From Monarcha castaneiventris obscurior (lineage: Eukaryota > Chordata > Aves > Passeriformes > Monarchidae): DNA of 64,000 nt. Numbering within the stretch: the first letter of the stretch is position 1; the number at the start of each line of letters is the position of its first letter. A program made the translations under genes and the position numbers. The notes beneath the pieces are model-generated. The model had not been told where the DNA came from. It ran no database searches and was given only the letters and a program-made list of their open reading frames with translations. Of this stretch, positions 35,547-46,336 are shown in pieces. The stretch covers positions 37,966,501 to 38,030,500 of the forward strand of contig JAMPIT010000230.1 in NCBI GenBank assembly GCA_026261815.1. The letters run 5' to 3'.

Positions 35547-37329
35547 TTAGGAGACAAAGGGAAGAAGTTTGTGTCTTTTGGGGTGGTTTTGCTTGTTTGT
35601 ATTCTTTTTTTACAGCTGTGAATAGAATGTATTTCCAAAAGCAGGTACCTCTCTAAACAGGTAACCCTTAATTTTGTTAGTGGTGTGCTGTTAATGATTA
35701 AAATAATTTTATTGTTTTTTTAGCTACTGCAACTTAGATTGGATAATGAAGAGGGATGTGATTTCTTCCTGTATTTCATTTTAATTTTTAAAAATCTTGT
35801 AGTGTTTGGGATGCACGGACTGTCAGGAAATGATTATTTGCTTAGATAGAAAAAATGCAACAGAAGCTTCTCTAGCAGTTATGTGAAGTTTATTTTTTTT
35901 AAACATGCATTTTGAAAAATACTTACTGCTTTGGTCTGTTACCAGCTCTTCCAGTTATATTAGGTGGCAGGAATTTATTTTTCCTAAAGGTACTTTAGTT
36001 CAAAAGGATCTAAATTTTCAGAATGTGTGTTTGTATATGTACCAATTCTAATCTCCCTCTAGACTGCAGGAAAAAGCTTGAATGTCTAACCCAGATATAC
36101 CTAAAAGGCTCCAAAATCACACAATAAAAAGCAGAATGCTGTTTTCTAAAAAGCTTGGGATGTAACATCCAGCCTCACTAGGGCTCCTATGTTTAGGTGT
36201 AGGTTGCAGTGCTGTGCATTTCCTGAGTTTATAGACTGTAGTTTTGGGGTTAACACTCAGCTGATAGTTGTTGACTCTTTTAATTAGACATGCATTTTGA
36301 AATTCTGGGTTTGTGTTTCATATTGATGCCAAGTGCTGCTGTATCTGTTACTCAGCATTTACAGTGGGAATATCCAAAGCAGACAACAGGAGGAAGAAAA
36401 AACCTGTACCTGATTTGTTTAATTGTATTAATTTTCTTCCCATTGAGGTTGGTGGAAGTGATTTATTGGGACAGATGGAGTGCTGGTGTTGGGAGACTGG
36501 TAGCCTGTGAGGTGTTTTCCCTTTGGGCCCCGTCCTGTGGTCCAGGTGTGCTCACAGCTGAACACTGCCTTGTAAGCAACTCTGCTGAAACTGCAGCACT
36601 GCATATGGGATGAGAAATTATTCAGCGGGAAGAGGACTGTCAGAATTTGGCCTTTAGGACAGAAATTTCATTTTGTGAGTGTATTACAAACAAGAGAGAG
36701 TTAAAAGATGAGAAACTGCTTCTACATAGAAAAATAATATTGTTTCAATTTAAGCCTTGGTTTAGTAAGCTTTCTTAGAAAGAAACTTGTTCCTGAGGGC
36801 ATTTTATCTATTTTTCTCTCTCTCTTTGGGTTTTATACTGCTGCCCAACATGGCAGTGTCTGAATTCTTTCTATATAGAGATTGATAGCAACTTTGAAGT
36901 CCCCAGTGAACTGTGCAATCTTTGACACATCTTTCTTCAGGGGGTGAGAAAATACCAGGTGGGATTTAAAAAAAAGAAAAAAAAATTGTATTATGTAATT
37001 TTACATTCTAATAGTATTTTTTTAGGTTGTTTTTTGGAAGATGTTAAATGGGTTTTAAAATTTTTTTTCTTCTCCTTTTTATGATTTGAATGAGGTTATG
37101 GAGTACAAGAAGTGGCAGTGTTAAATCCAGAATACATTACTGACTTAAAAATGTGTTTTCCTAATGTCGCATCAAGAAGATAAGGCATAAGTCATCAAAT
37201 ATCCAGTGTTACAAAGGTTTTCTTTTGTGTTCAATGTTATCTAAGTTGTCTGAAAAACATTCAAATAATATTTGCACTTTTACAGGTAATGCATACCAGA
37301 TCTATATCAGCTCATATGAATTGTTAGAT

Positions 37330-37440
37330 GCAATCTTTTACCTTTTAAAATTATTCTACTAAGAGGAAATATATTTAAATAAATATTAATAATTTAAATA
37401 ATTAAATTAGTACATACGAATAAATTCTTAAAGGTAGCAA
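37330..37440. other. Very AT-rich patch
   Basis: About 110 bases are dominated by AAATATATTTAAATAAATATTAATAA-like sequence with almost no G or C. It may act as a matrix-attachment or DNA-unwinding type region. Nothing in it looks coding. Confidence 0.5.
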
Positions 37441-38834
37441 GATTACAGTGAGAAGATTTACTAACTGGTTTAGATATTCAGTTCTGAACCGTTTCAACAT
37501 TAGTCTTATGCGGCTAATCTATCTATCCAGCTATGTAGTCTGTTTAAACAAGGTACTTGACTCTTCCCAAATAATTTCAAAGAGAAATAAAAATAACATC
37601 TTTGTTTTCTCTCTTTCTTTCCAGTCTGTCAGAGAAACACCTTGATTAGTTTATATTTAGTTTATATGCGTGGGTGTCTTCCTTGGATGTGAACAGTAAG
37701 AAATTTTTGAAGAAACTCAAGTTGTAATAATGAGTCCTGTGGTTAATTCAGAAGATGACTGATCCTGTCGTCATTCCTTAGTTGTTGTTTTTCTAGAGCA
37801 AGCTAGACCTGTCCTACTGCCAACATATGAGTGCTTCCAGGGGTGGAACTTCTTCCTAGTGAAGATGGAAGTGTGTGGTAACTTTTGACTGAAAAATTAC
37901 TGGTGGCCATTTCATAACTAGAGAAAATTGAGGGTAAACCACTCATCATTAAGGCATGGTTTTGAACTAGGCTGTGCATTTAGTAAGCAGTTTTTGTAGA
38001 AGGAGAAATTCTGGTAGAGTTCAGGAGAAATGGGGAGAGCAGGGAGGACAATCTTGCAGTGCCAAGTTTTATTCCCTCAATCTGCTGATAGTATCTTGTT
38101 AGAAGGTGTGCAGTATTAGAAGAGACCTCATCCAGAACATGCTCCCTTCCTCAGAAGTGAAATCAAACGGATTTACAGTATCTCTACCAGACATTTCTCA
38201 GGGGCTTGTATTATAAGGAGGCACAAGGAATTCCTACCTCATGGTGAGAGATGTGACTGAGGAAGCTGCTGAATCCCTCACCCTTGGTTAGAGAGGGTAC
38301 TGCTACCTACCCATGTAGGTGTGTTAGTAATTATATAGTGAAGTGGAAAAAATAAAGGCAAACTTGTCTCGTTCTTTAATTTTTTCCTTCAAGGAGGGCC
38401 TGTTGTCCCTCCCCCTGTAAAGCACTTAGTTTTGAATATACAAAGGTGAAGGAGCATGGTCAACTCAGATGTGACAGGTCCATCTGAAATGTCTTAATTA
38501 TGTTTTGTATTACTTTTTTTTTCTTAGAGCTGCTATTTTAACTTCCCATGCTCTTCAAAGGTGTTAAACATGCCTTATCACATGAGTTAAGTCACAGTTT
38601 TTACCCATGGGTTCAAGAAGTCAGCCTGTATATTCTTCTTTCAAAAGCTGTGTAGCCTTATCTTATTTTTCACTGTTGAGTGCCCATTAGGTTTGGTGGG
38701 AGCTGCTGGGTGCATAATATTTTTGGAAATCAGGCCATTGAGATATACTTTGGTTATGAATATCTGTAAGCCAATTAGGCTGTAAAACGATAAAGATTCA
38801 CAAACGAAACACATCTTCCTCCTCTTTCACTAGT

Positions 38835-39115
38835 AAAAAGCCCGGGTCAGCTTGGATGAGTTCCTCGCTGGCGTGGATGGCGTACCCACGTCTCAGTACG
38901 TTCTTTGAGCAAGTTTCCTTTTTGAGGGCTGTGAGTCAGCAGGGTTTTGAAGTGGATGAGTCATAGACAAACTAGCTGAATGATGGTTACCAAGTGGGTG
39001 GGGGAAGCAAGGGTTTTATTCTGGGAAGGTGTAAATGCAGACAGAGGCCAAGTCTGGAGGTGACGGAGGCCACAGGATGAAAGGCATTAGCCGATAGGAA
39101 GCACTGAACCGGTGT
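38835..39115. promoter_or_regulatory. Candidate enhancer: paired AP-1/NF-E2 sites beside a CpG cluster
   Basis: TGAGTCAGCA at 38932-38941 is a perfect NF-E2/MAF-BACH type site (reverse complement TGCTGACTCA). TGAGTCAT at 38957-38964 is a perfect AP-1 site 25 bases further on. Just upstream, about 38842-38900 holds seven CpGs in 60 bases, and 39060-39115 adds three more. A paired AP-1 cluster with retained CpGs in a CpG-poor intron is a typical distal-enhancer look. The motifs are seen; the activity is inferred. Confidence 0.4.
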
Positions 39116-42100
39116 TTGATGCTGGCTGCTCTTTGTGGTTCACTGCAGCCATGTGCTTCCTCCTGTCTCTGTTTGATGCTCCTGTGCAAAGTCTGTCCCC
39201 CTCTTGGGGAGCAGATGTTCCAAATGAACAGCGCATAATGCTGACAGATAATAAAGCAACATTAACTTTGCTGAGAGCCAGCTAGTTTCTATCCAAGAGT
39301 TAGATTTCTGACCAGAAGAGAAATTGAGATAGTCTGTGCTTCATCCCTTTCAGTTATACAGAGCATAAACCTTTAACATCTCTCTGACTGGGACAGGTAG
39401 CATCAACCATGCCTGTGCAGAGCAGACGAGTGTGCCAGCCTCTGAAATCAGAAACAACAGTGGCATGTATTGTACTGTCTGATGAATCTTCTTGGAGGGC
39501 TTAGAAACAAAAGTGCAAGCAACATGGAAACATCCTGTTCTGGACAATCCCATTTACTGGTTGATGGAAGACCAGAATGCCACTCCAGAGCATCACTTTA
39601 TGTGTTTCTCATATGTTCCTGCAACTCCTTAAGTTGTAATGGAATTTGTAATGAGATTTCCCTTAAGGTGTGAGGATTTTTTGTTATACAGTATTTTGTA
39701 GTTCTACAGGAAACCAGAAAATATGACCATATATCATTGCCACTAGAGCTACTGCTGACCACATATTCTCTGTATATTAGCAGATGGTGATAAAATCTGA
39801 ATTTTTTTGTGTGATGGAGTGTTCGCTTAGAGTGGAATGGCAGAATAGCTGTCAGTCAGAGAGCTTTGGAAGGAACTGAAGAGCAGTGGTTTAACAATCA
39901 AGCCTTTTGCAACACTGACTCTCTTTTCCCTTCTTCCCAGTATGTTCAGATAGAGTAAAAAGAGTAAATACTTCAACTGATAATATCCTGGAGTGCTCAG
40001 ATACTGAAGGGAGAGACTGTGGTCACCAGATTCCAGCTGTCCTGTTTCCTCTCCCAAATGAAAAAGCTTTTATCAGGATAGCATATATAAACCCTTTCTA
40101 GTGCAAGCTCAACTCATTCTAAAACTATTTTGAATATAAAGTTTATGTTCTCTTGAGTCTGAATGGAGAAAATGTGAGACAGTGAACTGAAGGGTGAGAT
40201 GCAATTGAATACATGCTCTATAAAAAAATATAGAGAGAGTTTAGTAGAACAAAGAAAGAGTCAATGGCTGAAAGTTGAAGCCAGTAACATTTGGGAGAGG
40301 ACACCGTGCATGCTTTGAAGGGCAGTAGTAATTTACCACTGGTACCTAGTGCTGAGGGATGCAGCAGATTCCCCTATCACTTGAAGTCTTTAAATTGTCA
40401 TTGGATCTTTCTCATTCATCCTTGTTGTGTTCAGTCCAGGGGTTTTTGGGCAATATTTAATGGCTTCTCTTGTGCAGAAGATCAAACTAGACCATGGTAA
40501 AGTTCCTGGCCCTAAACTGAGGGTCTGTGAGCTGTGGCTGTTTGTATCGTTTGAGTAATAAATTCAATTGCCAGTGGTAATGGAGGATATGCAGACCCAA
40601 ATCTCAAATTGAATCCAAGAGCTGGGAAGAGTGGATGTGCAAGAGACACCTGCCTTCCCTAACTTCTGTGTTACATCTATTTAGATTTCCTTTGAGTCAT
40701 GCTCATTTACCTACACTCTGCCTCTCACTTTGCCCATTGCATTTCAGGGATTCTTGATGGCATAAATCACAGGCTGAAACAGTAAAAGCAGGGAGGATTC
40801 AGGACAGATTAACGAAGGGAACAATATGTAGGAAGGCATGACTTTAAGTGCCCCTGACTTTGGGGCCTTATGGCATTTCTGGCTCTTTGATATATAAATT
40901 ACATCAATTTAGATTCCCTCATGCACCAATAGAGTGGGTAGAACAAGTTCTAAGGGAATCTGAGTGAGCATAAGTGGGTATAAATTACATTACCTTACAG
41001 ATTGCCTCTGAATTTGGCCCAGGTTCTTTCCTTTATTTTCATTATGTCAACTTTGTGCATTGGCATTATAGTCTTTTCAGCAACTGGCCTGACAGCTAAT
41101 GAGTTCTTCCTACCAACACTACATCAACCAAGACAGACAATGCTGCTCCATGTAAATACTTCTCTTTATGTTCAGAGTATTCAGAATCGTTTTAAATTTA
41201 GAAGAGTGTGCTAGTAGAAATGCATGTGAAGAAGTACTGTAAAAAGTTCTAATTATTCATAAGCCACCTGCTTTCCTCTTTGCTCCCCAGCTAACTATGT
41301 TCTGAGGCAAGGGGGAAATTAGAAAAGGACTAGACAGCATGATAATGCTGAAATATAAACTGCTGTGTTGAAAACAATTAAGTCCAAATGGTTTTAGGAA
41401 GTTTTCTTGATTTATGGTTGTTTGTAATCCCTGAAATTCCTGCAACAAACAAGGTTAAAAGAAAAAGTCAAGAAATGAACTAGTAATATTTCCACTCTTG
41501 GAGAGCTGAAACAAAGGGAACTTTAACTGCAATTCATTAGAGAATAGAATGGATTTTTCCTTCTATTATTGAATAGAAGAAAAATTGTATTTGTATGTTA
41601 ATTAAGTTACAGTAGAATTTGCTTTAGGAGTAAGTTACATGCTATGCAACTTATTTCATCTTTCAGTTCAGAGTATATTGCTAAAAGGCTAAACTCTATT
41701 CCAGATTGCAGCATTGATAAATGTTTCTGTGCCCTTTCGTTATGTTTTAGAGAATTTTTTTCTTTTTCCGATGTCAGCACTTAAGCATTTGAGAAGCTGT
41801 GGGGTAGGTACAGCAAGCAATTCCTGACTGGCTTCTTCTTTTGCCTTTTACCCTGCTGTATTAACTGAAGAAAAACTCACGGTTTTGTCTTCCATTTCTG
41901 ATTTGAGGTTGGCAAGAAGGCCTATAGAATCTTATGAAAGATGTTTGGAGATACAGTTGATTTTTAAAAATTTTTTTTAATATTCTCAGGTGGTGGGAGC
42001 TATATAAATGCAAACTACCCATATTATTTCCTATCATATAAGATTTTCAGTCGTGCTTCTCCAGAATCCCTGTGTTCTCTTGAATGATGAAATTGCAAAT

Positions 42101-42117
42101 GTTCCATGAATGTCAGT

Positions 42118-42172
42118 GCAATTTATTATCATCTTTAATTCAGAGCATTACAAAATGATTTGCAGTTGCAGG
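42118..42172. mobile_element. Possible ancient repeat relic, weak
   Basis: TTATTATCATCTTTAATTCAGAGCATTACAAAATGATTTGCAG loosely follows the 'catcttcagagcgctttacaaa' pattern also seen near 32.35 kb. The match is short and could be chance. Confidence 0.2.
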
Positions 42173-44670
42173 TGTTGCTAATGATTTTCAGCCACCTTCC
42201 TTAAAGACTGGAGAACATAATTGTCCCTGTTTTTATAACAAGGATGAAACTCCTTAACTAAAATGAAAAGGCCAGTTTGGAAGGTGAGTTTGTGTTGCCT
42301 ACTGCATATTCTTGGGGTTCTTTTACAATTTCTTCTACTTTTTCTGTTATTTTTGCTTAGTGGAATCCACTGGCTGCATGGGAGGTAGAATTTTTTTTTT
42401 TTAATGTACCGAAGAATGCTTTAGATGAAAAGGAGGGGGCAAGGGAGAAAAACAAATGCTGCTTGACAGGCCTAAAAAAGTATGCTGCAATATTTAACCG
42501 CGGACATCGTAATTCTTTCTTTGTTATCTAAAGACACTTAAACCTCTGTTTATTCCTAAAATGTTCTTCAACAGCTTCACTTGCAGTATCTTACAGATTG
42601 TCTCTGATTTTAGCTTCTCCTTTGTTAATAGGAGGCATTATATATGGCTTTTGTCATGGAAGTTTGGAAGGGCATGTGTGGGGAAACATTTCTGGCTGTA
42701 TCTCATACAGTGCTTTGTTAAGCTTTCTGGTGAGGAAATCACTGGGAAATCAAAGGTGTAACTGGAGGCATACTAAAGGCACTAAATGTTTGAGAATGCA
42801 CGAGTCTATAGACTTGACATCTTGCTGGTGAGGACATTGGATCCAAGATCTTGGTGATAGGAATGACTATCAGTAGAAAAAGGACAAGATTCCTTCTCTC
42901 TGAAGGACTGAGCAGGTGTAGTTGGTCCTGGTTGCATAGGGATGCAGAGATTCAACCTTCTTTCCCTGCAGCCTCAAATGGAGAAAGTACTGCAAAGCAT
43001 TAGCTGCAAATTAAAGCTTTTTTTCCATAGGGAAGAACCCTTGGGGGAAGGTTGGTGCAGTCATGCCAGCTCTCTCTTGAGGCAGATCCTCTTAGGCATT
43101 TCTGTGTAAAGGGATGCAATTTGAAGCCACATGCCAGTGGGAATATGTCAAGTGGGATGGCTCATGTGGCCGATGTCAAAGGTATTTTAGCACAGATGAG
43201 GCTATGATATTTTTGTTGTTATTGTCTTTTAAAGTGAAGCTGTACATACTTTGCTTGTGGCAGCTCTCTGAAGGTTCAGTGGCTGACTTTTTATTTGATT
43301 TTGATTAAAATCGATGTTTCTGCCAGCCTTAGTGATCTCATGAGTGAGATACCTGAGTTTGATTCTTGGATTTGATTTTTCACTGTTGTATGGTGAAGGG
43401 AATCCCTGCCTCCCTCTAGAAGGAAGGCAGAGCTTCAGATCTCTGTGCAGCAACCCTGTTAGGGGTGGAATGGCTTTGATGGACTCCACAGGAGGGGTCT
43501 TTACTGCTAATTAGCTGCAGATACACACCGTGTAGGCATTCCCAGCAACCTAAGCTTCCCAAACACAGAACAGGCAGGGTCGGTGCAAGTCTCCCATCCC
43601 TCCCTGATAATCCTATTTAATGTTAAGAGGGAAAGATCACGTCTTGTGGAGAATAGAGTACTCTGTCCTAGGTTTAGGTAGACCTTTGTGTTTCTGCAAG
43701 CGCTGAGAACAAAGGGTAGTCCTTTTTTGACTCAGCAGAGATGAAGATGGCAGGTTGTAAAGTTTCTGTGAAATGAGGCTGGGCTCTGTACAGCACGTTG
43801 TTGCTAAATTGTGTTCTCTATTAAGAAAGCTGAGCCAGGCTTACTGGGTTAGATAAACTATCCACGGGTTGGTGAAGTAATTAGTAAATGTGCACTGTCA
43901 GACCAACTAATTTGTTTAATTTTGAACGGGCAATGTTTATAGATACTTAAATCATCTTAAGAAGCGGCTGTCCAGAGTCATGGCAGGATCATGATCTATG
44001 CAGTGCTGCAGACAAGCAGACCTGTTCCCTCCCTTTGCTGCAACACCACTGAGCTCTGCAGAGGACAAGCACAGCCCTACCATGCTGCTGTTTCATGGTT
44101 ATTTAATTCAGTCCTAGTGGTAGGAGGTAATTCTGTCCTTGCTGGAAGCTTCTCCTTCCGTGGTGGAGACATTTGCTTTTGTGTGGCTACCAGGTGAATC
44201 AGGCTAGGAAGCAGATATGGCTGAAAGCTAAGGCATTCTGGTTTCTGTCACTTTTTTTTTTCTTTCTTTTTTTTTTCCTTTGTCCTTGGGCTCTCTGAGC
44301 CAGCTCAGCACATGGCCAAACAAGCACTAGTACTGGCATCCAAGAGGGAGTACAAATACCCAGCCAAGGGAGGTAGCAAGGGCAGAGACAACTTGCACTT
44401 TGGGCGACTTAAATTGGTAACAAAACTGCAACCTGAGTTTACATGCCTGTTTGTGTAAATTGAATAGTTTACTGACTTCTGGCAGGAGTTGTGTTTGGGT
44501 TCTCCAGGGTCCAGGCACAAAAATGTCAGAAGCTTCACTATACTGATTGAGTCTTTTAGCTTCCTGTGTGGTTCATTGCCAAATTAAATAGAGCCAGAAA
44601 TCTCAGCACCAGCAGCTGTAGGGAGTTAATCCTGCCCAGATCCAGATTAGCCATGGCACATTCTTGTAAC

Positions 44671-44805
44671 CATAGGCACGACAGTTTAGTGTAGACAGCT
44701 GTTCTGATAAACCGATCTGGGAATCCTGCCCTCATAGGAATGTTTGATGTGTACTGGTCACAGAAGTTTCAAAGTTATGGTAAGACAAACTGGTAGCCTG
44801 GATAA
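44671..44805 (+). repeat. Direct duplication, copy A
   Basis: This copy matches 45671-45830 in the same orientation. The core GTAGACAGCTGTTCTGATAAACC (44691-44713) differs at one base from copy B, and similarity continues through ATCCTGC, ATAGGA, TGTTTG, AGTCACAGAAG-like and TGGTAGCCTGGA segments. By eye, identity is about 80% over about 120 bases with small gaps. Two copies 1.0 kb apart in the same orientation could be an old local duplication or two copies of an unnamed interspersed repeat. Confidence 0.8.
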
Positions 44806-45267
44806 CAGTTGCATGTTTTTGTCAGTGTTGCGATGGGAATACTACACGGGTACCAAAAATGACATGAACGGTTTTACTTTAGGAGAAGAATGAATTCATC
44901 TCTCTACTTGAATTATAAAGGTACAATTATGTAGTACAATAGGTACTCATCTCCTGTGTCGTGAGGGGGATGCCTATTTGTTCATCCAATAGAGACTTGA
45001 TACAGAGATACAACAGGTGTAGAGATGGACAGCCTGCTTCCCACCCTGAGCGATATTCTTTTTTCAAAGAGGATTTTTTTCCCTGCTGGTTTTGCTCTTG
45101 TGGGCTGTGTTGGCATCATTGTTGATGGTACTGGCTGAATATTTTGTGGAACAGAAGGATAGCAATACTTGAAAAACAGGGTAATGTGATTTTCGACAAG
45201 GACAACTTTTGACTGGGTGAATGGTGGTAAAACTTTTAAAATTGTTTAGAGCCATAATGATGGGTAG

Positions 45268-45330
45268 TTGCATGGCTTGAGCATCAGACTTTGAATCTCA
45301 GAGTTTGGGATTTGATCACCGTTTAAGGGA
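45268..45330 (+). mobile_element. Possible MIR-type tRNA-derived head, relic
   Basis: GGCTTGAGCATCAGACTTTGAATCTCAGAG followed by TTTGGGATTTGATCACC resembles the MIR/tRNA-SINE head ('ggttagagcacagactttggaatcagag...tgggttcgaatccc'), including a decayed B-box-like element. It is on the plus strand and stands between copies A and B of the local duplication. Diverged. Confidence 0.35.
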
Positions 45331-45670
45331 AAAAAAACATGTTTTGCCATAGAGTATTGGGATGCTAAAACTTCACCAGGGTTGCAAATAAGAATTGATA
45401 ATTTCATTGGATAGAAACCACTGAGGAATTGCCTCCAAAATACTGTGCATAAAGTGCCTAGCATTCAAATTGTTAAAGGTGAGGAGTATGGTCAAGGGTA
45501 GTTATCTGTATATTTCCTCTGATCCTGTGCTCTCCTTTTGCCATCTACTTCTGGTTACTGTTGAAGACAAGATTTGGGCTAGATGGAAAAATGCTATGAA
45601 CGGACATAGCTGTTTTTGTGACTTGAAGGGAGAATACTTTTAGAAATAGCAGAGTCCAGTAAGTAGAGTA

Positions 45671-45830
45671 TTGTAAGGCACAAGAGCTTAGTGCAGACAG
45701 CTGTTCTGATAAACCAGTCTGGGGATCCTGCTCTAATAGGAGTGTTTGTGTGCCAGTCACAGAAGCTCACAAGGTCGTGGTGAGCTGGTTTGATAGCTAC
45801 CTTGATAGGGTTGGTAGTCTGGAAGGGAAC
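45671..45830 (+). repeat. Direct duplication, copy B
   Basis: This is the partner of 44671-44805. It carries the near-identical core GCAGACAGCTGTTCTGATAAACC at 45692-45714, then GATCCTGCTCTAATAGGAGTG, then GCCAGTCACAGAAG. It is longer than copy A by an inserted stretch of about 20 bases near 45785-45805, after which TTGGTAGTCTGGA matches the end of copy A. Immediately downstream is a segment with MIR-like features. Confidence 0.8.
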
Positions 45831-45840
45831 CCATTATCTT

Positions 45841-45925
45841 CTTGGCTGTGCCATTAGTGTTCTGTTCGGCTCAGGACAAGTTATTTCATGTGTCTGACTC
45901 GACTCTCCTGTTCTCCTGACACACA
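45841..45925 (+). mobile_element. Possible MIR-like relic
   Basis: CTTGGCTGTGCC, then GGCTCAGGACAAGTTATTTCATGTGTCTG, then CTCTCCTGTTCTCC follows the MIR sense order 'ctagctgtgtgaccttgggcaagttacttaacctctctg...cctcagtttcctc'. The plus-strand match is clear only in the middle section. Confidence 0.35.
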
Positions 45926-46310
45926 CCCTTCTTCTGTGTTGCCATTTCAGTTGTCGTCTCTGTCAGCTGAGGACTTAGGCCATGTTTGCACAGTCACAAG
46001 TGAGGCGATGCATTTCAAGGACCTGGCTCTGCACTGCTGGAAGTTCTGCCTCTCGGCAGAATTTCATTGTGGCTGCATATTAAAGCAGGTTAAATCAAAC
46101 TATCCTGAAGCATTGCTGTTAAAATAGATTACACTAACTTTGAAATTGTAATAGTTGAGGTGCCCACGTGTCGGGTAGGATGGGGTGGTGTCCCAAGGTG
46201 TCCTACCTCACCAGCTTCCCATTGTGCTACTGGGGTCCCCCATGTTCTGCTCAGTGTTTCGCCCAAAGGAGCTCTCAGTCTGGTTTTTTTGTTTCTACAT
46301 ACTGCTCTAG

Positions 46311-46336
46311 TAATAATAATAATAATGATGATGATA
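46311..46336 (+). repeat. (TAA)n/(TGA)n trinucleotide microsatellite
   Basis: TAATAATAATAATAA passes into TGATGATGATGA within 26 bases. It explains the isoleucine, asparagine or aspartate runs in conceptual translations of this spot. Confidence 0.8.

Noticed and set aside
37600..37650. Acceptor-like CTCTTTCTTTCCAG ending near 37624
   Set aside because: The downstream frame stops quickly and does not match the expected Ser/Asn/Pro-rich exon 2 of RBMS3.
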